Counted from the first letter of the stretch, positions 1 through 9,255 are shown. The stretch is DNA of 64,000 bases from Actinomycetota bacterium (GCA_020161245.1 JAIUOK010000012.1:22587-86586), one strand, 5' to 3'. Made by a program: numbers and translations. The notes: generated by a model from the sequence alone, not told the origin.

Positions 1-1572
1 GGAGAGCAGGACGACGCACGGGTCGTCGCTCACCTCGACCGGCATCGCGGCGGCGGCCGCTGCCTTCGTGGGCGCGCCCGAGCCCTCGAGGAGCACGGTG
101 CGCCGCGGCGTGCCGTGCTCCTTCGCGACGGCCGCGAGCTCGTCGGAGACGACCTTCCGCAGCTTCTTCTCGTCGTCGAGGATCTCGGTGAGCTCGGCGA
201 TGCGCTGCTGCAGCTCGTCGCGCTCGCTCTCGAGCTCGAGGCGGCTGAACTTCGTCAGCCGGCGCAGCGGCATGTCGAGGATGTAGTTGGCCTGGACCTC
301 GGACAGGTCGAAGACCTGGATGAGCCGTGTGCGCGCCGCCGCGGCGTCGTCGCTGCTGCGGATCAGCTGGATGACCTCGTCGATGTCGAGGATCGCGACG
401 AGCAGGCCCTCGACGAGGTGCAGCCGCTCCTCGGCCTTGCGACGCCGGTACGACGACCGGCGTCGCACGACCTCGAGGCGGTGGTCGATGAAGACCTGCA
501 GCATGTCGCGCAGGCCCAGCGTGCGCGGCTGGCCGTCGACGAGTGCCACGGCGTTGATGCTGAAGGAGTCCTCCATCGGCGTCAGCGCGTAGAGCTGCTC
601 GAGCACGGCCTCGGGCACGAAGCCGTTCTTGATCTCGATGACCAGCCGCAGTCCCGACTCCATGTCGGTGAGGTCGATGATGTCGGAGATGCCCTGCAGC
701 TTCTTGGCGTCGACGGCCTCCTTGATGCGCTGCATCACCTTCTCGGGGCCGACGTTGTAGGGCAGCTCGGTGACGACGATGCCCTTGCGCCGGGGCGTGA
801 CGTTCTCGATGTGCGCGGTGGCGCGCACCCGGAAGCTGCCGCGGCCGGTCTCGTAGGCCTCACGGATGCCTTCGAGGCCGATCACGCGCCCGCCGCTGGG
901 CAGGTCGGGCCCGGGCACGTAGCCCATGAGGTCGTCGAGCGTCGCGCGCGGGTGCGAGAGCAGGTGGCGCGCGGCGGCGACGACCTCGACGAGGTTGTGC
1001 GGCGCGATGTTGGTGGCCATGCCCACCGCGATGCCGGACGCGCCGTTGACGAGCAGGTTGGGGATCGCGGCGGGCAGGACCTGCGGCTCCTCCTCGCGGC
1101 CGTCGTAGTTCGGCGAGAAGTCGACGACGTCCTCGTCGAGCGACGCCGTCATGAGCATCGCGGCCTGCGCCGATCGGCACTCGGTGTAGCGCATGGCGGC
1201 GGGGCCGTCGTCGAGCGAGCCGAAGTTGCCGTGGCCGTCGACCAGCGGCAGACGCAGCGAGAACGGCTGCGCCATGCGCACGAGCGCGTCGTAGATCGCG
1301 CTGTCGCCGTGGGGGTGCAGCTTGCCCATGACCTCGCCGACGACGCGGGCGCTCTTCACGTGGCCGCGGTCGGGGCGCAGGCCCATCTCGGCCATCTGGA
1401 ACAGGATCCGGCGCTGTACCGGCTTGAGGCCGTCGCGGGCGTCGGGCAGCGCCCGGGAGTAGATGACCGAGTAGGCGTACTCGAGGAACGACCCGCGCAT
1501 CTCGTCGGAGACGTCGATGTCGACGATCTTCTCGGGGACGCTCGGCGGCGGGGTGGGGGTCTTGCGGGCCAT
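1..1572 (-). CDS. parC: DNA topoisomerase IV (gyrase-like) subunit A, C-terminus cut by window edge
   Basis: This is the breakage-reunion subunit of a type II topoisomerase, which makes and reseals double-strand DNA breaks together with an ATPase B subunit. The 524 residues present cover the winged-helix and tower regions; the C-terminal beta-pinwheel lies beyond the window. The catalytic tyrosine is Tyr129 in the context AAMRYTE. The quinolone-determining loop reads [10 protein letters not shown], with Ser91 and Asp95 at the usual sensitive positions. The ATG start follows only a weak GGAG. The gene is last in a minus-strand run behind a pseudouridine-catabolism pair and a membrane protein. 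I call it ParC rather than GyrA because gyrA normally sits beside gyrB near the origin, and in Streptomyces the topoisomerase IV A gene has similar neighbours; that is inference from context. Confidence 0.85.
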   Translation of the reverse strand, partial: MARKTPTPPPSVPEKIVDIDVSDEMRGSFLEYAYSVIYSRALPDARDGLKPVQRRILFQMAEMGLRPDRGHVKSARVVGEVMGKLHPHGDSAIYDALVRMAQPFSLRLPLVDGHGNFGSLDDGPAAMRYTECRSAQAAMLMTASLDEDVVDFSPNYDGREEEPQVLPAAIPNLLVNGASGIAVGMATNIAPHNLVEVVAAARHLLSHPRATLDDLMGYVPGPDLPSGGRVIGLEGIREAYETGRGSFRVRATAHIENVTPRRKGIVVTELPYNVGPEKVMQRIKEAVDAKKLQGISDIIDLTDMESGLRLVIEIKNGFVPEAVLEQLYALTPMEDSFSINAVALVDGQPRTLGLRDMLQVFIDHRLEVVRRRSSYRRRKAEERLHLVEGLLVAILDIDEVIQLIRSSDDAAAARTRLIQVFDLSEVQANYILDMPLRRLTKFSRLELESERDELQQRIAELTEILDDEKKLRKVVSDELAAVAKEHGTPRRTVLLEGSGAPTKAAAAAAMPVEVSDDPCVVLLS

Positions 1573-1642
1573 GCGGGTTCGACTGCTCCGTGGTCGTGGG
1601 CGGGCGTGCTCGTGGTCGGTGCTGGCGTGCCGGGGATGCGCG

Positions 1643-2056
1643 TCAGCGCACGTGCGGGTCCTTGGGGTCGGCCGCCACCGCCGCGATGAGCAGGGCGACG
1701 ACGCCGATGGCGATCGCGCCCCACGCGCCGGGCCCGACCGTCGAGACGAGCACCTTGCCGCCCTTGCCCAGTATGTTCACCAGCAGCCACGCCGTGGGCA
1801 GGCCGACGGCGATGAGGCCGCCGATCACCAGCAGCATCCTGCTGCCGAACAGCGACGCGAGCAGGATCAGCACCGCGGCGGCGGTGATGCCGATCGCCAG
1901 CGACGCCAGCCAGCTGCCGGGCGCGGTGGTCCCGGGGGACACCAGGGTGCCGAAGGCGATCTGGTGCACCGAGACGTTGCCGACCCAGTGCAGGTAGGTC
2001 GTCCCGAACAGGGCGAGCGCCAGGACGAACGCGATGAACCGGGAGAACGTCCGCAT
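1643..2056 (-). CDS. Small four-helix membrane protein of unknown function
   Basis: A 137-residue protein with about four hydrophobic helices and short loops; no catalytic motif is visible. The N-terminus runs [10 protein letters not shown] and enters the first membrane segment at once; the tail DPKDPHVR is charged and probably cytoplasmic. I chose the ATG at 2056 over the in-frame ATG three codons upstream because a GGGAGG lies 9 bases before it, while it touches the upstream ATG directly. It sits between the PfkB-type kinase and the topoisomerase subunit on the same strand, with gaps of about 100 and 70 bp, so co-transcription is possible but not tight. Function unknown. Confidence 0.65.
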   Translation of the reverse strand: MRTFSRFIAFVLALALFGTTYLHWVGNVSVHQIAFGTLVSPGTTAPGSWLASLAIGITAAAVLILLASLFGSRMLLVIGGLIAVGLPTAWLLVNILGKGGKVLVSTVGPGAWGAIAIGVVALLIAAVAADPKDPHVR

Positions 2057-2157
2057 GCCGCGCATCCTCCCATCGCGCTGCCCGAGGTCGGTGCACCCGG
2101 GCGGCGGACGCGGCAGGTGTCGCCCGTGCCCGCCTGCGCGTCACGCTCCGTGATGGG

Positions 2158-3102
2158 TCAGGGACGCGCGCCGACCCGGGCGACCACCCGGGCGGCGGCA
2201 CGGTTGCCGCGCAGGAGCGCCGCGTGCAGGCCGGCGCCGTCGCACCAGGCGGGCAGGAAGCCCGCCGCGAACGCGTCGCCGGCGCCGGTGGTGTCGACGA
2301 CGTCGACAGGCTCCGCCGGCACATGCTCCTCGCCGTGCTCGTCGACCGCGATCGCGCCGTGCGGACCGACCTTGACCACCACCGTCGACGCCGTGGCGCG
2401 CAGGATCCTGGCGGCGGCGACCGCGTGGGCCACCGCGTCCCCGAGCCCGGTGCCCTCCGCCGGAGCGGGCAGGCCGGCCAGCAGCGCGGCCTCGGCGCCG
2501 TTGGCGAGCAGCACGTCGACGCCGGAGACCCACGACAGGAACCTCGTGGCGCCCGTGTCGGCCAGGGGGCCGACGCTCGCGACGTCGACCGAGGTGGTCA
2601 TCCCGCGCGGGCGGGCGCGGTCGAGCGCCGACAGGCCGGCCATCCGGCTGGTGTCGACCATGAGCAGGTAGCCCGACAGGTGCAGGTGGCTGCCCGGCGA
2701 GAACAGCGAGTCGGGGAGGTCGGCGGGGACCAGCGCCTGGTTGGCGCCCGGGTCCGGGATCATCGTGCGCTCGCCGTCCGGGTTGACGAGGACGACGCAG
2801 GTGCCGGTTGGCCGGCGGTGGTCGACCACCAGGCAGCACTCCACGCCGCCGCGCTCGAGCTCGGCGCGGCCGGCCCGGCCGAGGAGGTCGTCGCCGATAC
2901 GGCCTGCGAACGTCGTCGGGTGGCCGTCGTGGGCGAGCCAGGCCGCGGTGTTGGCCGCGGCCCCGCCGCCCATGACGCGGACGTCGGCCGGGGTGTCGGT
3001 GCCCGTGCGCAGCGGCCCGGGCAGGGCGGCCACGACGTCGGTCATGTACTGGCCTACCGCGACGAAGCGTCGCGGCTGCCCGGCAGGTGCGCCGTCGGCC
3101 AC
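2158..3102 (-). CDS. psuK: PfkB/ribokinase-family carbohydrate kinase, probable pseudouridine kinase
   Basis: A 314-residue sugar kinase of the PfkB fold. The family signature DTTGAGDAF is present, with GAGD at residues 273-276 holding the catalytic Asp and anion hole. The N-terminal sugar-binding GGGAAANTA region is also clear. The gene starts with GTG, preceded by GGGAGG at a 7-base spacing, 16 bp after the stop of the pseudouridine-5'-phosphate glycosidase gene. That pairing is the basis for calling it pseudouridine kinase: it would phosphorylate pseudouridine to pseudouridine 5'-phosphate, which PsuG then splits to uracil and ribose 5-phosphate. Substrate is inferred from context; the sequence alone would fit ribokinase or another nucleoside or sugar kinase. 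Confidence 0.75.
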   Translation of the reverse strand: MADGAPAGQPRRFVAVGQYMTDVVAALPGPLRTGTDTPADVRVMGGGAAANTAAWLAHDGHPTTFAGRIGDDLLGRAGRAELERGGVECCLVVDHRRPTGTCVVLVNPDGERTMIPDPGANQALVPADLPDSLFSPGSHLHLSGYLLMVDTSRMAGLSALDRARPRGMTTSVDVASVGPLADTGATRFLSWVSGVDVLLANGAEAALLAGLPAPAEGTGLGDAVAHAVAAARILRATASTVVVKVGPHGAIAVDEHGEEHVPAEPVDVVDTTGAGDAFAAGFLPAWCDGAGLHAALLRGNRAAARVVARVGARP

Positions 3103-3118
3103 GGTGGGTCCTCCCGGA

Positions 3119-4021
3119 TCAGGCGGCGGCCGCGGCCGCGATGCCCGCGGCCAGCGCCGCGTTGCTGCGGACGAGCGCGACGTTGACCTCGAGGCTGCGG
3201 CCCTGCGTCGCAGTGTGGAAGAACTCGAGCAGGAACGGCGTCACGTCCTTGCCCCTCACCCCCGCCGCCTCGGCCGCCGCGAGCCCCTGCGCCAGCACCG
3301 AGTCGTGCAGATCCCGGTCGAGCTCGTCCTGCGCGCTCACCGGGTTGACGACGACGAGCCCGGAGTCGAGGCCGAGCGCGGAGCGCGCGTGCATGACCGC
3401 CGCGATCTCGGCGGCCGAGTCGACCCGCCACTCGACGGCGTGGCCGGAGTCGGCGAGGTAGAACCCGGGGAAGCGGTCGGTGCGGTAGCCGACGACGCCG
3501 ACGTTGAGGGTCTCGAGCCGCTCGAGGGTCGCCTCGACGTCGAGGATCGACTTCACGCCGGCGCAGACCACCGTGATCGGCGTCGTCGACAGCGTGGTGA
3601 GGTCGGCCGACTCGTCCCACGTCTCGCGGGCGCCGCGGTGCACGCCGCCGAGGCCGCCGGTCGCGAAGACGCGGATCCCCGCGAGGACGGCGAGGTGGGA
3701 CGTGGCGGCCACCGTCGTCGCGCCGTTGCCGCGCTTGGCCACGAGGGTGCCGAGGTCGCGCACGCTGACCTTCACCACGGAGTCGTCGTCGGCCACCACC
3801 CGCAGGGCGTCGTCGTCGAGGCCGATGCGCGGGATCCCGTCGACGACCGCGATCGTCGCCGGCACGGCCCCGGCGTCGCGGACCGACTGCTCGATCTCGC
3901 GCGCCACGCGCAGGTTGTCCGGGCGGGGGAGCCCGTGGCTGATGATCGTCGACTCGAGCGCCACGACGGGGCGCCCAGCCTCGAGCGCGTCCTCGACCTC
4001 AGGATGGATCTGCAGGTGCAT
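3119..4021 (-). CDS. psuG: Pseudouridine-5'-phosphate glycosidase
   Basis: A 300-residue enzyme that cleaves the C-C glycosidic bond of pseudouridine 5'-phosphate to uracil and ribose 5-phosphate, in the cytoplasm. Recognisable family blocks are ALESTIISHGLP near residue 21, ATGGLGGVHRGA in the middle, DSGLVVVNPVS, and a C-terminal RSLEVNVALVRSNAALAA segment. Length matches the family. I chose the ATG at 4021, because AAGG lies 9 bases before it; the in-frame ATG at 4030 has AAGG flush against it. It is the first gene of the minus-strand run and is divergent from the GNAT/acyl-CoA synthetase gene. The kinase 16 bp downstream supplies the substrate, so the two form a complete salvage route. 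Confidence 0.92.
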   Translation of the reverse strand: MHLQIHPEVEDALEAGRPVVALESTIISHGLPRPDNLRVAREIEQSVRDAGAVPATIAVVDGIPRIGLDDDALRVVADDDSVVKVSVRDLGTLVAKRGNGATTVAATSHLAVLAGIRVFATGGLGGVHRGARETWDESADLTTLSTTPITVVCAGVKSILDVEATLERLETLNVGVVGYRTDRFPGFYLADSGHAVEWRVDSAAEIAAVMHARSALGLDSGLVVVNPVSAQDELDRDLHDSVLAQGLAAAEAAGVRGKDVTPFLLEFFHTATQGRSLEVNVALVRSNAALAAGIAAAAAA

Positions 4022-4101
4022 AGGGGACATCCTTGCGGTCCCGCCCGCGGATCTCCTGCCGGGGTCGCGCGGGTCGCGGGGACTGCGCGGCGGCCGCTCG
4101 C

Positions 4102-4107
4102 TACGTT
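4102..4107 (+). promoter_or_regulatory. Candidate leaderless -10 box (TACGTT)
   Basis: TACGTT is followed after 7 bases by the GTG of the GNAT/acyl-CoA synthetase gene, which has no Shine-Dalgarno. Transcription would begin at or next to the start codon. No clear -35 is visible. Confidence 0.5.
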
Positions 4108-4114
4108 TGTCGTT

Positions 4115-6940
4115 GTGAGCGAGGCTGCCGGTGCCGAGGGCGTCGTCGCTGCTGCTGCGCCGGCCCTGCCCGAGCCGCCCGCGCACTGGGAGGCCGACGT
4201 CGTGCTGCGCGACGGGCGCACCGCCAGGGTGCGGCCCATCCGGCCCGACGACGGCGAGCGGCTCGCGGAGTTCCACCGGTCGCTGTCGGCCGAGACGGTC
4301 TACTTCCGGTTCTTCGCGCCGTACCCGGAGCTGACCACGAAGGACGTCGTCCGCTTCACCACCGTCGACTACGACGACCGGGTCGCGTTCGTGGCGATGA
4401 CGGGCGACTCCATCATCGGCGTCGGCCGCTACGACCGGGTCGACGCGCGCGACGCCGAGGTGGCCTTCGTCATCCGCGACGAGCACCAGGGCCGCGGCCT
4501 CGGCTCGGTGCTGCTCGAGCACCTGGCCGCAGCCGCCCGCGAGCGCGGTGTGAAGCGGTTCGTCGCCGAGGTGCTGCCCACCAACCGTCGCATGCTCATG
4601 ACCTTCGAGGAGGCGGGCTACCACCCGTCGCACACCATGGAGGACGGCGTCGTCAGCCTGTCCTTCGACCTCGAGCCCACCGAGTCGTCGGTGGCCGTGC
4701 GCATCGCCCGCGAGCACCGGGCCGAGGCCCGCAGCGTGCAGTCGCTGGTGGCGCCGGAGTCCGTGGTCGTCGTCGGTGCGAGCCGCGACCCGGGCTCCAT
4801 GGGCAACCAGATGCTGCGCCACGTCGTCGAGGGCGGCTTCGGCGGGCGCATCTACGCCGTCAACCGCGCCGCCCACGACGAGGGGGTCGACGTCCTCGGC
4901 GTGCCGACGTTCCCGTCGGTGTCCTCGATCCCCGACCCCGTGACGCTGGCGGTCCTCTGCGTCCCGGCGGACGAGGTCCTCGGCGTCGTCGACGACTGCG
5001 CACGGGCGCGGGTCGCGGGACTGCTCGTCGTGGCGAGCGGGTTCGCGGAGGCGGGGAGCGAGGGTGTCGCCAAGCAGCGCCAGCTCGTCCGCCGCGCGCG
5101 GCTCAACGGGATGCGTGTGATCGGCCCCAACGCGCTCGGCATCCTCAACACGGCGGATCCCGTGCGGCTCAACGCATCGCTCGCACCGCGGCTTCCCGAC
5201 GCCGGCCCGCTGGGGTTCTTCTGCCAGAGCGGCTCGCTCGGCAGCACGATCCTCGCCCGGGCGGTGCGCCGGGGCCTCGGCATCTCGACCTTCGTCTCTG
5301 CGGGCAACCGCGCCGACGTCAGCGGCAACGACCTGCTGCAGTACTGGGAGGACGACGAGGCCACCTCGACCGTCCTGCTCTACCTCGAGAGCGTCGGCAA
5401 CCCGCGCAAGTTCACCCGTATCGCCCGGCGGCTCTCGCGCTCCAAGCCCGTCGTCGCCATGCGCACCGGCCGGTCGACCCAGTCGTACCCCATCGGCCAC
5501 GCCGTCCGCCGCACCACGCTGCCGCCGGCGGCCATCGACTCGATGTTCGCCCAGGCGGGCATCGTCGAGGTCGAGTCGCTCGGCGAGATGTTCGACGTCG
5601 CCGGGCTGCTGGCCTACCAGCCGCTGCCCGCCGGCCGCGGCGTCGCGATCGTCGGCAACTCCGACGCGCTGGCAGTGCTCGCCGAGGACGCCTGCCACGC
5701 CGCCGAGCTCGACGTCGTCGGCGAGCCGTGGACCCTCCCGCACGAGTGCACGCCGCAGGACCTCCAGCGGGCGCTCGCCGCGCTGCTCGACGACCCCGCC
5801 GTCGACTCCGTCGTCGTCACCTACGTGCCGGTGCTCGGGCGCGACGGCTCCGCCTATGAGCAGGTGGTCGCCGAGACCGTCGCCCGCGGCACGAAGCCCG
5901 TGGTGGCCGTCCTCGTCGCAGCCGAGGAGGAGAGCGGGCTGATCCCGGCTGCGGTGGAGGTGCCCGGGCGGCCCGACCACGGCTCGGTGCCCTTCTACGG
6001 CACCGTCGAGGACGCCGTGCGCGCCCTGCGCCACGTCACGCGCTACGCCGAGTGGCGGATGCGGCCGCTCGGCGAGGAGCCGGAGTTCCCCGACATCGAC
6101 GTCGCCCGGGCCCGGGCCATCGTCGAGCGGCTCATCGGCGACGACGACTCCGCCGCCCCGACCCATGCGCTGGCGGGCCGTCCGCGCGCCGGGCACGGGC
6201 CCGCCGCCACCACCGACACCGCCCACGTCGACCACGACGCCGAGGCCATCGAGCTGCTCGCCGAGCGCGAGGACGACGACCTCACCGCCCTGCTCGAGGC
6301 CTACGGCATCCCGGTGTGGCCCGTGCACCCCGTGACCAGCGTCGAGGAGGCGGTCGAGGTCGCCGACCGCATCGGCTACCCGGTGGTGCTCAAGACCCTC
6401 GACCCGAGGTTCGCCCAGCGCACCGACCTCGGCGGACTGCGGCTCAACATCGAGAACGAGCGCGCGGTGCGCACGGCTTACCGCTCGATGGTCTCCAACC
6501 TCGACCCCGACGCCGCCGACCGGCTCGTGCTCCAGCACATGGCCACGCCCGGCGTCGCCTGCGTCGTCGGATCTGCGGAGGACCCGCTGTTCGGTCCGGT
6601 CGTCTCCTTCGGCATCGCCGGCGTCGTGCCCGAGCTGCTCGGCGACCGCGGCTACCGCATCCCGCCCCTCACCGACTTCGACGCCGCCGACCTCGTGGAC
6701 GCCCCCGGCGCGGCGCCGATCCTGCACGGCCTTGGCGGCACCGAGCCGGTCGACCGCAAGTCGCTCGAGGACCTGCTGCTGCGCGTCGGCCAGCTCGCCG
6801 ACGACATCCCCGAGCTCGGCGACCTGCGCCTCGAGCCGGTCGTCGTGGCCGAGGAGGGTCTCGCCGTCCTCGGCGGCCGCGCGGTGCTGCGCCGACCCTC
6901 GGTGAGGACCGACGCCGACGCGAGACGTCTGACGACGTAG
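4115..6940 (+). CDS. Fused GNAT acetyltransferase / NDP-forming acyl-CoA synthetase-like protein
   Basis: A 941-residue fusion. Residues about 35-190 are a GNAT domain with the acetyl-CoA loop QGRGLG at 125-130. Residues about 210-670 are the CoA-binding and ligase-CoA parts of NDP-forming acyl-CoA synthetase (VVVVGASRDPGSMGNQ, then FCQSGSLGSTILARAVRRG). Residues about 690-941 are an ATP-grasp domain. After a charged linker near 670-715 the grasp begins LLEAYGIPVWPV. Proteins of this build in Salmonella, Streptomyces and mycobacteria are protein lysine acetyltransferases, where the synthetase half is regulatory. The loop that carries the phospho-histidine in active synthetases is altered here (GHAVRRTTLPPAA, His462), which favours a regulatory role. 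The GTG start is chosen because alignable sequence begins just after it and a TANNNT box lies 7 bases upstream. Confidence 0.85.
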   Translation: MSEAAGAEGVVAAAAPALPEPPAHWEADVVLRDGRTARVRPIRPDDGERLAEFHRSLSAETVYFRFFAPYPELTTKDVVRFTTVDYDDRVAFVAMTGDSIIGVGRYDRVDARDAEVAFVIRDEHQGRGLGSVLLEHLAAAARERGVKRFVAEVLPTNRRMLMTFEEAGYHPSHTMEDGVVSLSFDLEPTESSVAVRIAREHRAEARSVQSLVAPESVVVVGASRDPGSMGNQMLRHVVEGGFGGRIYAVNRAAHDEGVDVLGVPTFPSVSSIPDPVTLAVLCVPADEVLGVVDDCARARVAGLLVVASGFAEAGSEGVAKQRQLVRRARLNGMRVIGPNALGILNTADPVRLNASLAPRLPDAGPLGFFCQSGSLGSTILARAVRRGLGISTFVSAGNRADVSGNDLLQYWEDDEATSTVLLYLESVGNPRKFTRIARRLSRSKPVVAMRTGRSTQSYPIGHAVRRTTLPPAAIDSMFAQAGIVEVESLGEMFDVAGLLAYQPLPAGRGVAIVGNSDALAVLAEDACHAAELDVVGEPWTLPHECTPQDLQRALAALLDDPAVDSVVVTYVPVLGRDGSAYEQVVAETVARGTKPVVAVLVAAEEESGLIPAAVEVPGRPDHGSVPFYGTVEDAVRALRHVTRYAEWRMRPLGEEPEFPDIDVARARAIVERLIGDDDSAAPTHALAGRPRAGHGPAATTDTAHVDHDAEAIELLAEREDDDLTALLEAYGIPVWPVHPVTSVEEAVEVADRIGYPVVLKTLDPRFAQRTDLGGLRLNIENERAVRTAYRSMVSNLDPDAADRLVLQHMATPGVACVVGSAEDPLFGPVVSFGIAGVVPELLGDRGYRIPPLTDFDAADLVDAPGAAPILHGLGGTEPVDRKSLEDLLLRVGQLADDIPELGDLRLEPVVVAEEGLAVLGGRAVLRRPSVRTDADARRLTT

Positions 6941-7315
6941 TCGACAGCCCCTCCAAGCCCGCCTCCTCCGTCGGCGGGCGTCGGGGCACCGCTCGCCTTG
7001 GTCGTCCGCCCCGCTCGCTGCGCTCGCAGGGGTCGGCCCGTTCGCCGAGGCCTCGCTGCGCATCGGCCCCGGCTCCGGACCTCCGGGGCGGACGAGGGGG
7101 CGCCGGCTTCGCCGGCAGGGTGAGCAGTCCGCGCGGCTCCGCAAGCTCCGCCGCGGCGCTGCCGTGGCCTCGGTCTCGCTGGGCGACCGGTCGGGCCCAG
7201 GCTCGCTGCGCTCGCGGTCGGCCGGTTCGCGGGGCCTCGCTGCGCTCGGCCCGGCTCCCGTCCTCCGGGCCCGCCCGTCCGCTTCTGTCTCTGGTCGGTG
7301 CCGAGGGGCGCACGG
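6941..7315. repeat. Noncoding repeat-rich block downstream of the GNAT/synthetase gene
   Basis: No credible gene in about 375 bp. Two diverged copies of an approximately 75-80 bp unit lie at about 7013-7091 and 7201-7273. Each begins GCTCGCTGCGCTCGC, continues through GGCCTCGCTGCGC, and ends in a CTCCGG-rich stretch. A small hairpin GCCGGCTTCGCCGGC lies at about 7102-7116. Reading frames crossing the block are rich in Arg, Pro and Gly and lack domain character. The unit may be a mobile noncoding palindromic repeat or an accumulated transcription-end structure. Confidence 0.6.
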
Positions 7316-7358
7316 TTGGGGGTCGGATCGCGTCCTCAGCGACGCGTTTCGACCCCCA
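7316..7358. repeat. 43-nt palindromic repeat, family A, copy 1
   Basis: An outer stem GGGGGTCG / CGACCCCC encloses an inner stem CGCGTC / GACGCG, giving a two-tier hairpin. An identical copy follows 61 bp later and a diverged copy lies at 38068-38110. It sits in the noncoding gap before the MFS gene at 7491. Confidence 0.8.
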
Positions 7359-7376
7359 GCTCGGTGGGGTTCTGGG

Positions 7377-7419
7377 TTGGGGGTCGGATCGCGTCCTCAG
7401 CGACGCGTTTCGACCCCCA
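7377..7419. repeat. 43-nt palindromic repeat, family A, copy 2
   Basis: Identical over 43 nt to the copy at 7316, with 18 bp between the two. Tandem arrangement of two hairpins just before an ATG is typical of REP/BIME-like elements. It ends about 70 bp before the MFS start. Confidence 0.8.
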
Positions 7420-7490
7420 GCTCCGGTGGGGCGTCCGGTGGGGGCAAACGGGGTCGCTTGGTGTCGGCGGGTTCTGGTGGGATGAGTGCC

Positions 7491-8774
7491 ATGGGCGGCG
7501 AGGCGGTGCAGCAGGTGCAGTCCGTCTCCGTCCGGGAGGTGCTCACCCCGCAGATCACGCGGATGCTCGTGGGCGTCGGGATCTCGTCGCTCGGCGGCGG
7601 CCTCATCATGTCGCTGCTCGCGGTGTACCTGCACCAGGTGCGCGGCCTGCCGCTGCAGCTCGCCGGACTCGTGCTCACGTTCCAGGCCGTGCTCGGCCTC
7701 GCGGTGTCGCCCGTGGTGGGCCTGCTCGTCGACCGCATCGGCCCTCGGCCCGTGCTGCTCACGGCGCTCGGCGTCGAGGCGGTGGGCACCGTCGCGATCG
7801 GGTTCGTGCAGACCGCGCCGCAGGCGTTCCTCGCCGCCGGGATCGTGGCCGTGGGCAACGCCGGCCTCTGGGCGCCGCAGGCCGCGATCCTGTCGCGCCT
7901 CACCACGCCGGAGCGACGCCAGCGGGTCTTCGGCCTGCAGTTCATGCTGCTCAACCTCGGCATCGGCCTGGGTGGCCTGGTCGGCGCTGCGGTCGTCGAC
8001 GTGTCGCGGCCCGGGACGTTCACCGTGCTCTACGCCGCCAACGCCGTGACCTTCCTCGCCTACGCCGTCGTGCTGCTCGGCGTGCGCGGGGTGAGCGGAC
8101 CCGAGGCGCACGCGCCCGCGGACGACGACGACGGTCCTGGCGGCTACCTGCAGGTCCTGCGCGACCGCCGGCTGCGCCGCTACGTGCTCGGGGCGCTCGT
8201 GCTGCTCACCTGCGGCTACGGCTCGATGGAGGTGGGCATCCCGGTCTTCATGACCACCGAGGCGGGCCTGCCGGTGAACGCGATCGGCATCGTGTTCTTC
8301 TTCAACACGCTGGTGATCGTCCTGGCGCAGGTCTGGGTGCTCAAGCGGATCGAGGGCCGGTCGCGGTCGAGGATCCTGCTCGTCGTGGCCGTCTCGTGGT
8401 CGGCCTGCTGGCTGCTGCTCGCCGCCTCGTCGCTGGTGGGCCCGGTCGCGGCCGCGATCATCATCACGCTCGGCGTCAGCGTGTTCGCCGTGGGGGAGAC
8501 CCTGTGGTCGCCTGTCGCGCCGTCGCTGGTCAACGACTTCGCAGCGCCCCACCTGCGCGGGCGCTACAACGCCGTCGGCGGCCTCGTGTGGAGCGTCGCG
8601 GGCGCGGTCGGGCCGGCGCTCGCGGGGGCGATGCTCGGCGCCGGGCTGGGCGTGCTCTGGGCGCTCGTGGTCGCCGGCGGCGCGCTCGTCGCCGGCCTGG
8701 TCCTGCTGTCGCTGCGCACCCTGCTGACCCCGGCCGAGGACGGCCGCACCGTCCGCGACCCGGTCGCGGCCTGA
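7491..8774 (+). CDS. Major facilitator superfamily transporter
   Basis: A 427-residue protein with twelve predicted membrane helices in two sets of six, joined by an acidic cytoplasmic loop near residues 205-215 (ADDDDGPGG). The MFS motif-A region after helix 2 reads GLLVDRIGPRPV, close to the G-x-x-x-D-R-x-G-R pattern. Substrate cannot be read from sequence; family members include drug and metabolite exporters. I used the ATG at 7491, because GGTGGG lies 9 bases before it; the in-frame ATG three codons upstream has no usable spacing. The GNAT gene begins 16 bp after the stop, so the two are probably co-transcribed. Confidence 0.8.
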   Translation: MGGEAVQQVQSVSVREVLTPQITRMLVGVGISSLGGGLIMSLLAVYLHQVRGLPLQLAGLVLTFQAVLGLAVSPVVGLLVDRIGPRPVLLTALGVEAVGTVAIGFVQTAPQAFLAAGIVAVGNAGLWAPQAAILSRLTTPERRQRVFGLQFMLLNLGIGLGGLVGAAVVDVSRPGTFTVLYAANAVTFLAYAVVLLGVRGVSGPEAHAPADDDDGPGGYLQVLRDRRLRRYVLGALVLLTCGYGSMEVGIPVFMTTEAGLPVNAIGIVFFFNTLVIVLAQVWVLKRIEGRSRSRILLVVAVSWSACWLLLAASSLVGPVAAAIIITLGVSVFAVGETLWSPVAPSLVNDFAAPHLRGRYNAVGGLVWSVAGAVGPALAGAMLGAGLGVLWALVVAGGALVAGLVLLSLRTLLTPAEDGRTVRDPVAA

Positions 8775-8790
8775 TCGAGGAGGAGGCGGC

Positions 8791-9255
8791 ATGAGGGTCG
8801 AGCTCGTCCCCGTCGACGACGGCAACCGTGAGCAGGCGCTCGCGCTCGCCCTGGGGCCGGGGCAGGAGCGCTTCGTCGCGTCGGTGGCCCAGTCCTTCGA
8901 CGACGCCGAGCAGCACCCGGAGGCCCGCCCGTGGATGCGGCTGGCGCTGGCCGACGGCGTGCCCGCCGGGTTCGTCATGCTCAGCTGGGACGCCGTGCCC
9001 GACCCGCCCCGCGTCTACGGCCCGTGGTTCCTATGGCGCCTGCTGGTCGACGTCGGCGCGCAGGGCACCGGTGTCGGACGGGCGATCATCGAGCAGGTGG
9101 CCGCCCTGATCCGCGAGCAGGGCGCCACCGAGCTGCTCACCAGCTACGTGCCGGGCGGGGACGGGCCCGAGGGCTTCTACCGGCGGCTGGGCTTCGAGCC
9201 GACCGGCGAGGTCGACCCCGACGGCGAGATCCTGCTGCGGCTCCCGCTGGTCTGA
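8791..9255 (+). CDS. GNAT family N-acetyltransferase
   Basis: A 154-residue single-domain acetyltransferase. The acetyl-CoA-binding stretch is WRLLVDVGAQGTGVGRAI, with QGTGVG as the pyrophosphate loop, and the C-terminal GPEGFYRRLGFEPTGE is the usual beta6-beta7 region. A strong GAGGAGG lies before the ATG. It follows the MFS gene by 16 bp. The acceptor is unknown; a small amine or antibiotic would be consistent with the transporter neighbour, but nothing in the sequence decides it. Confidence 0.8.
   Translation: MRVELVPVDDGNREQALALALGPGQERFVASVAQSFDDAEQHPEARPWMRLALADGVPAGFVMLSWDAVPDPPRVYGPWFLWRLLVDVGAQGTGVGRAIIEQVAALIREQGATELLTSYVPGGDGPEGFYRRLGFEPTGEVDPDGEILLRLPLV

Noticed and set aside
3119..7144. 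A 1341-codon open frame on the minus strand opposite the GNAT/synthetase gene
   Set aside because: Only its psuG part is real. The remainder is the antisense mirror of a GC-rich gene: rich in Arg, Gly, His and Asp, no domain, and the plus-strand frame has clear motifs.
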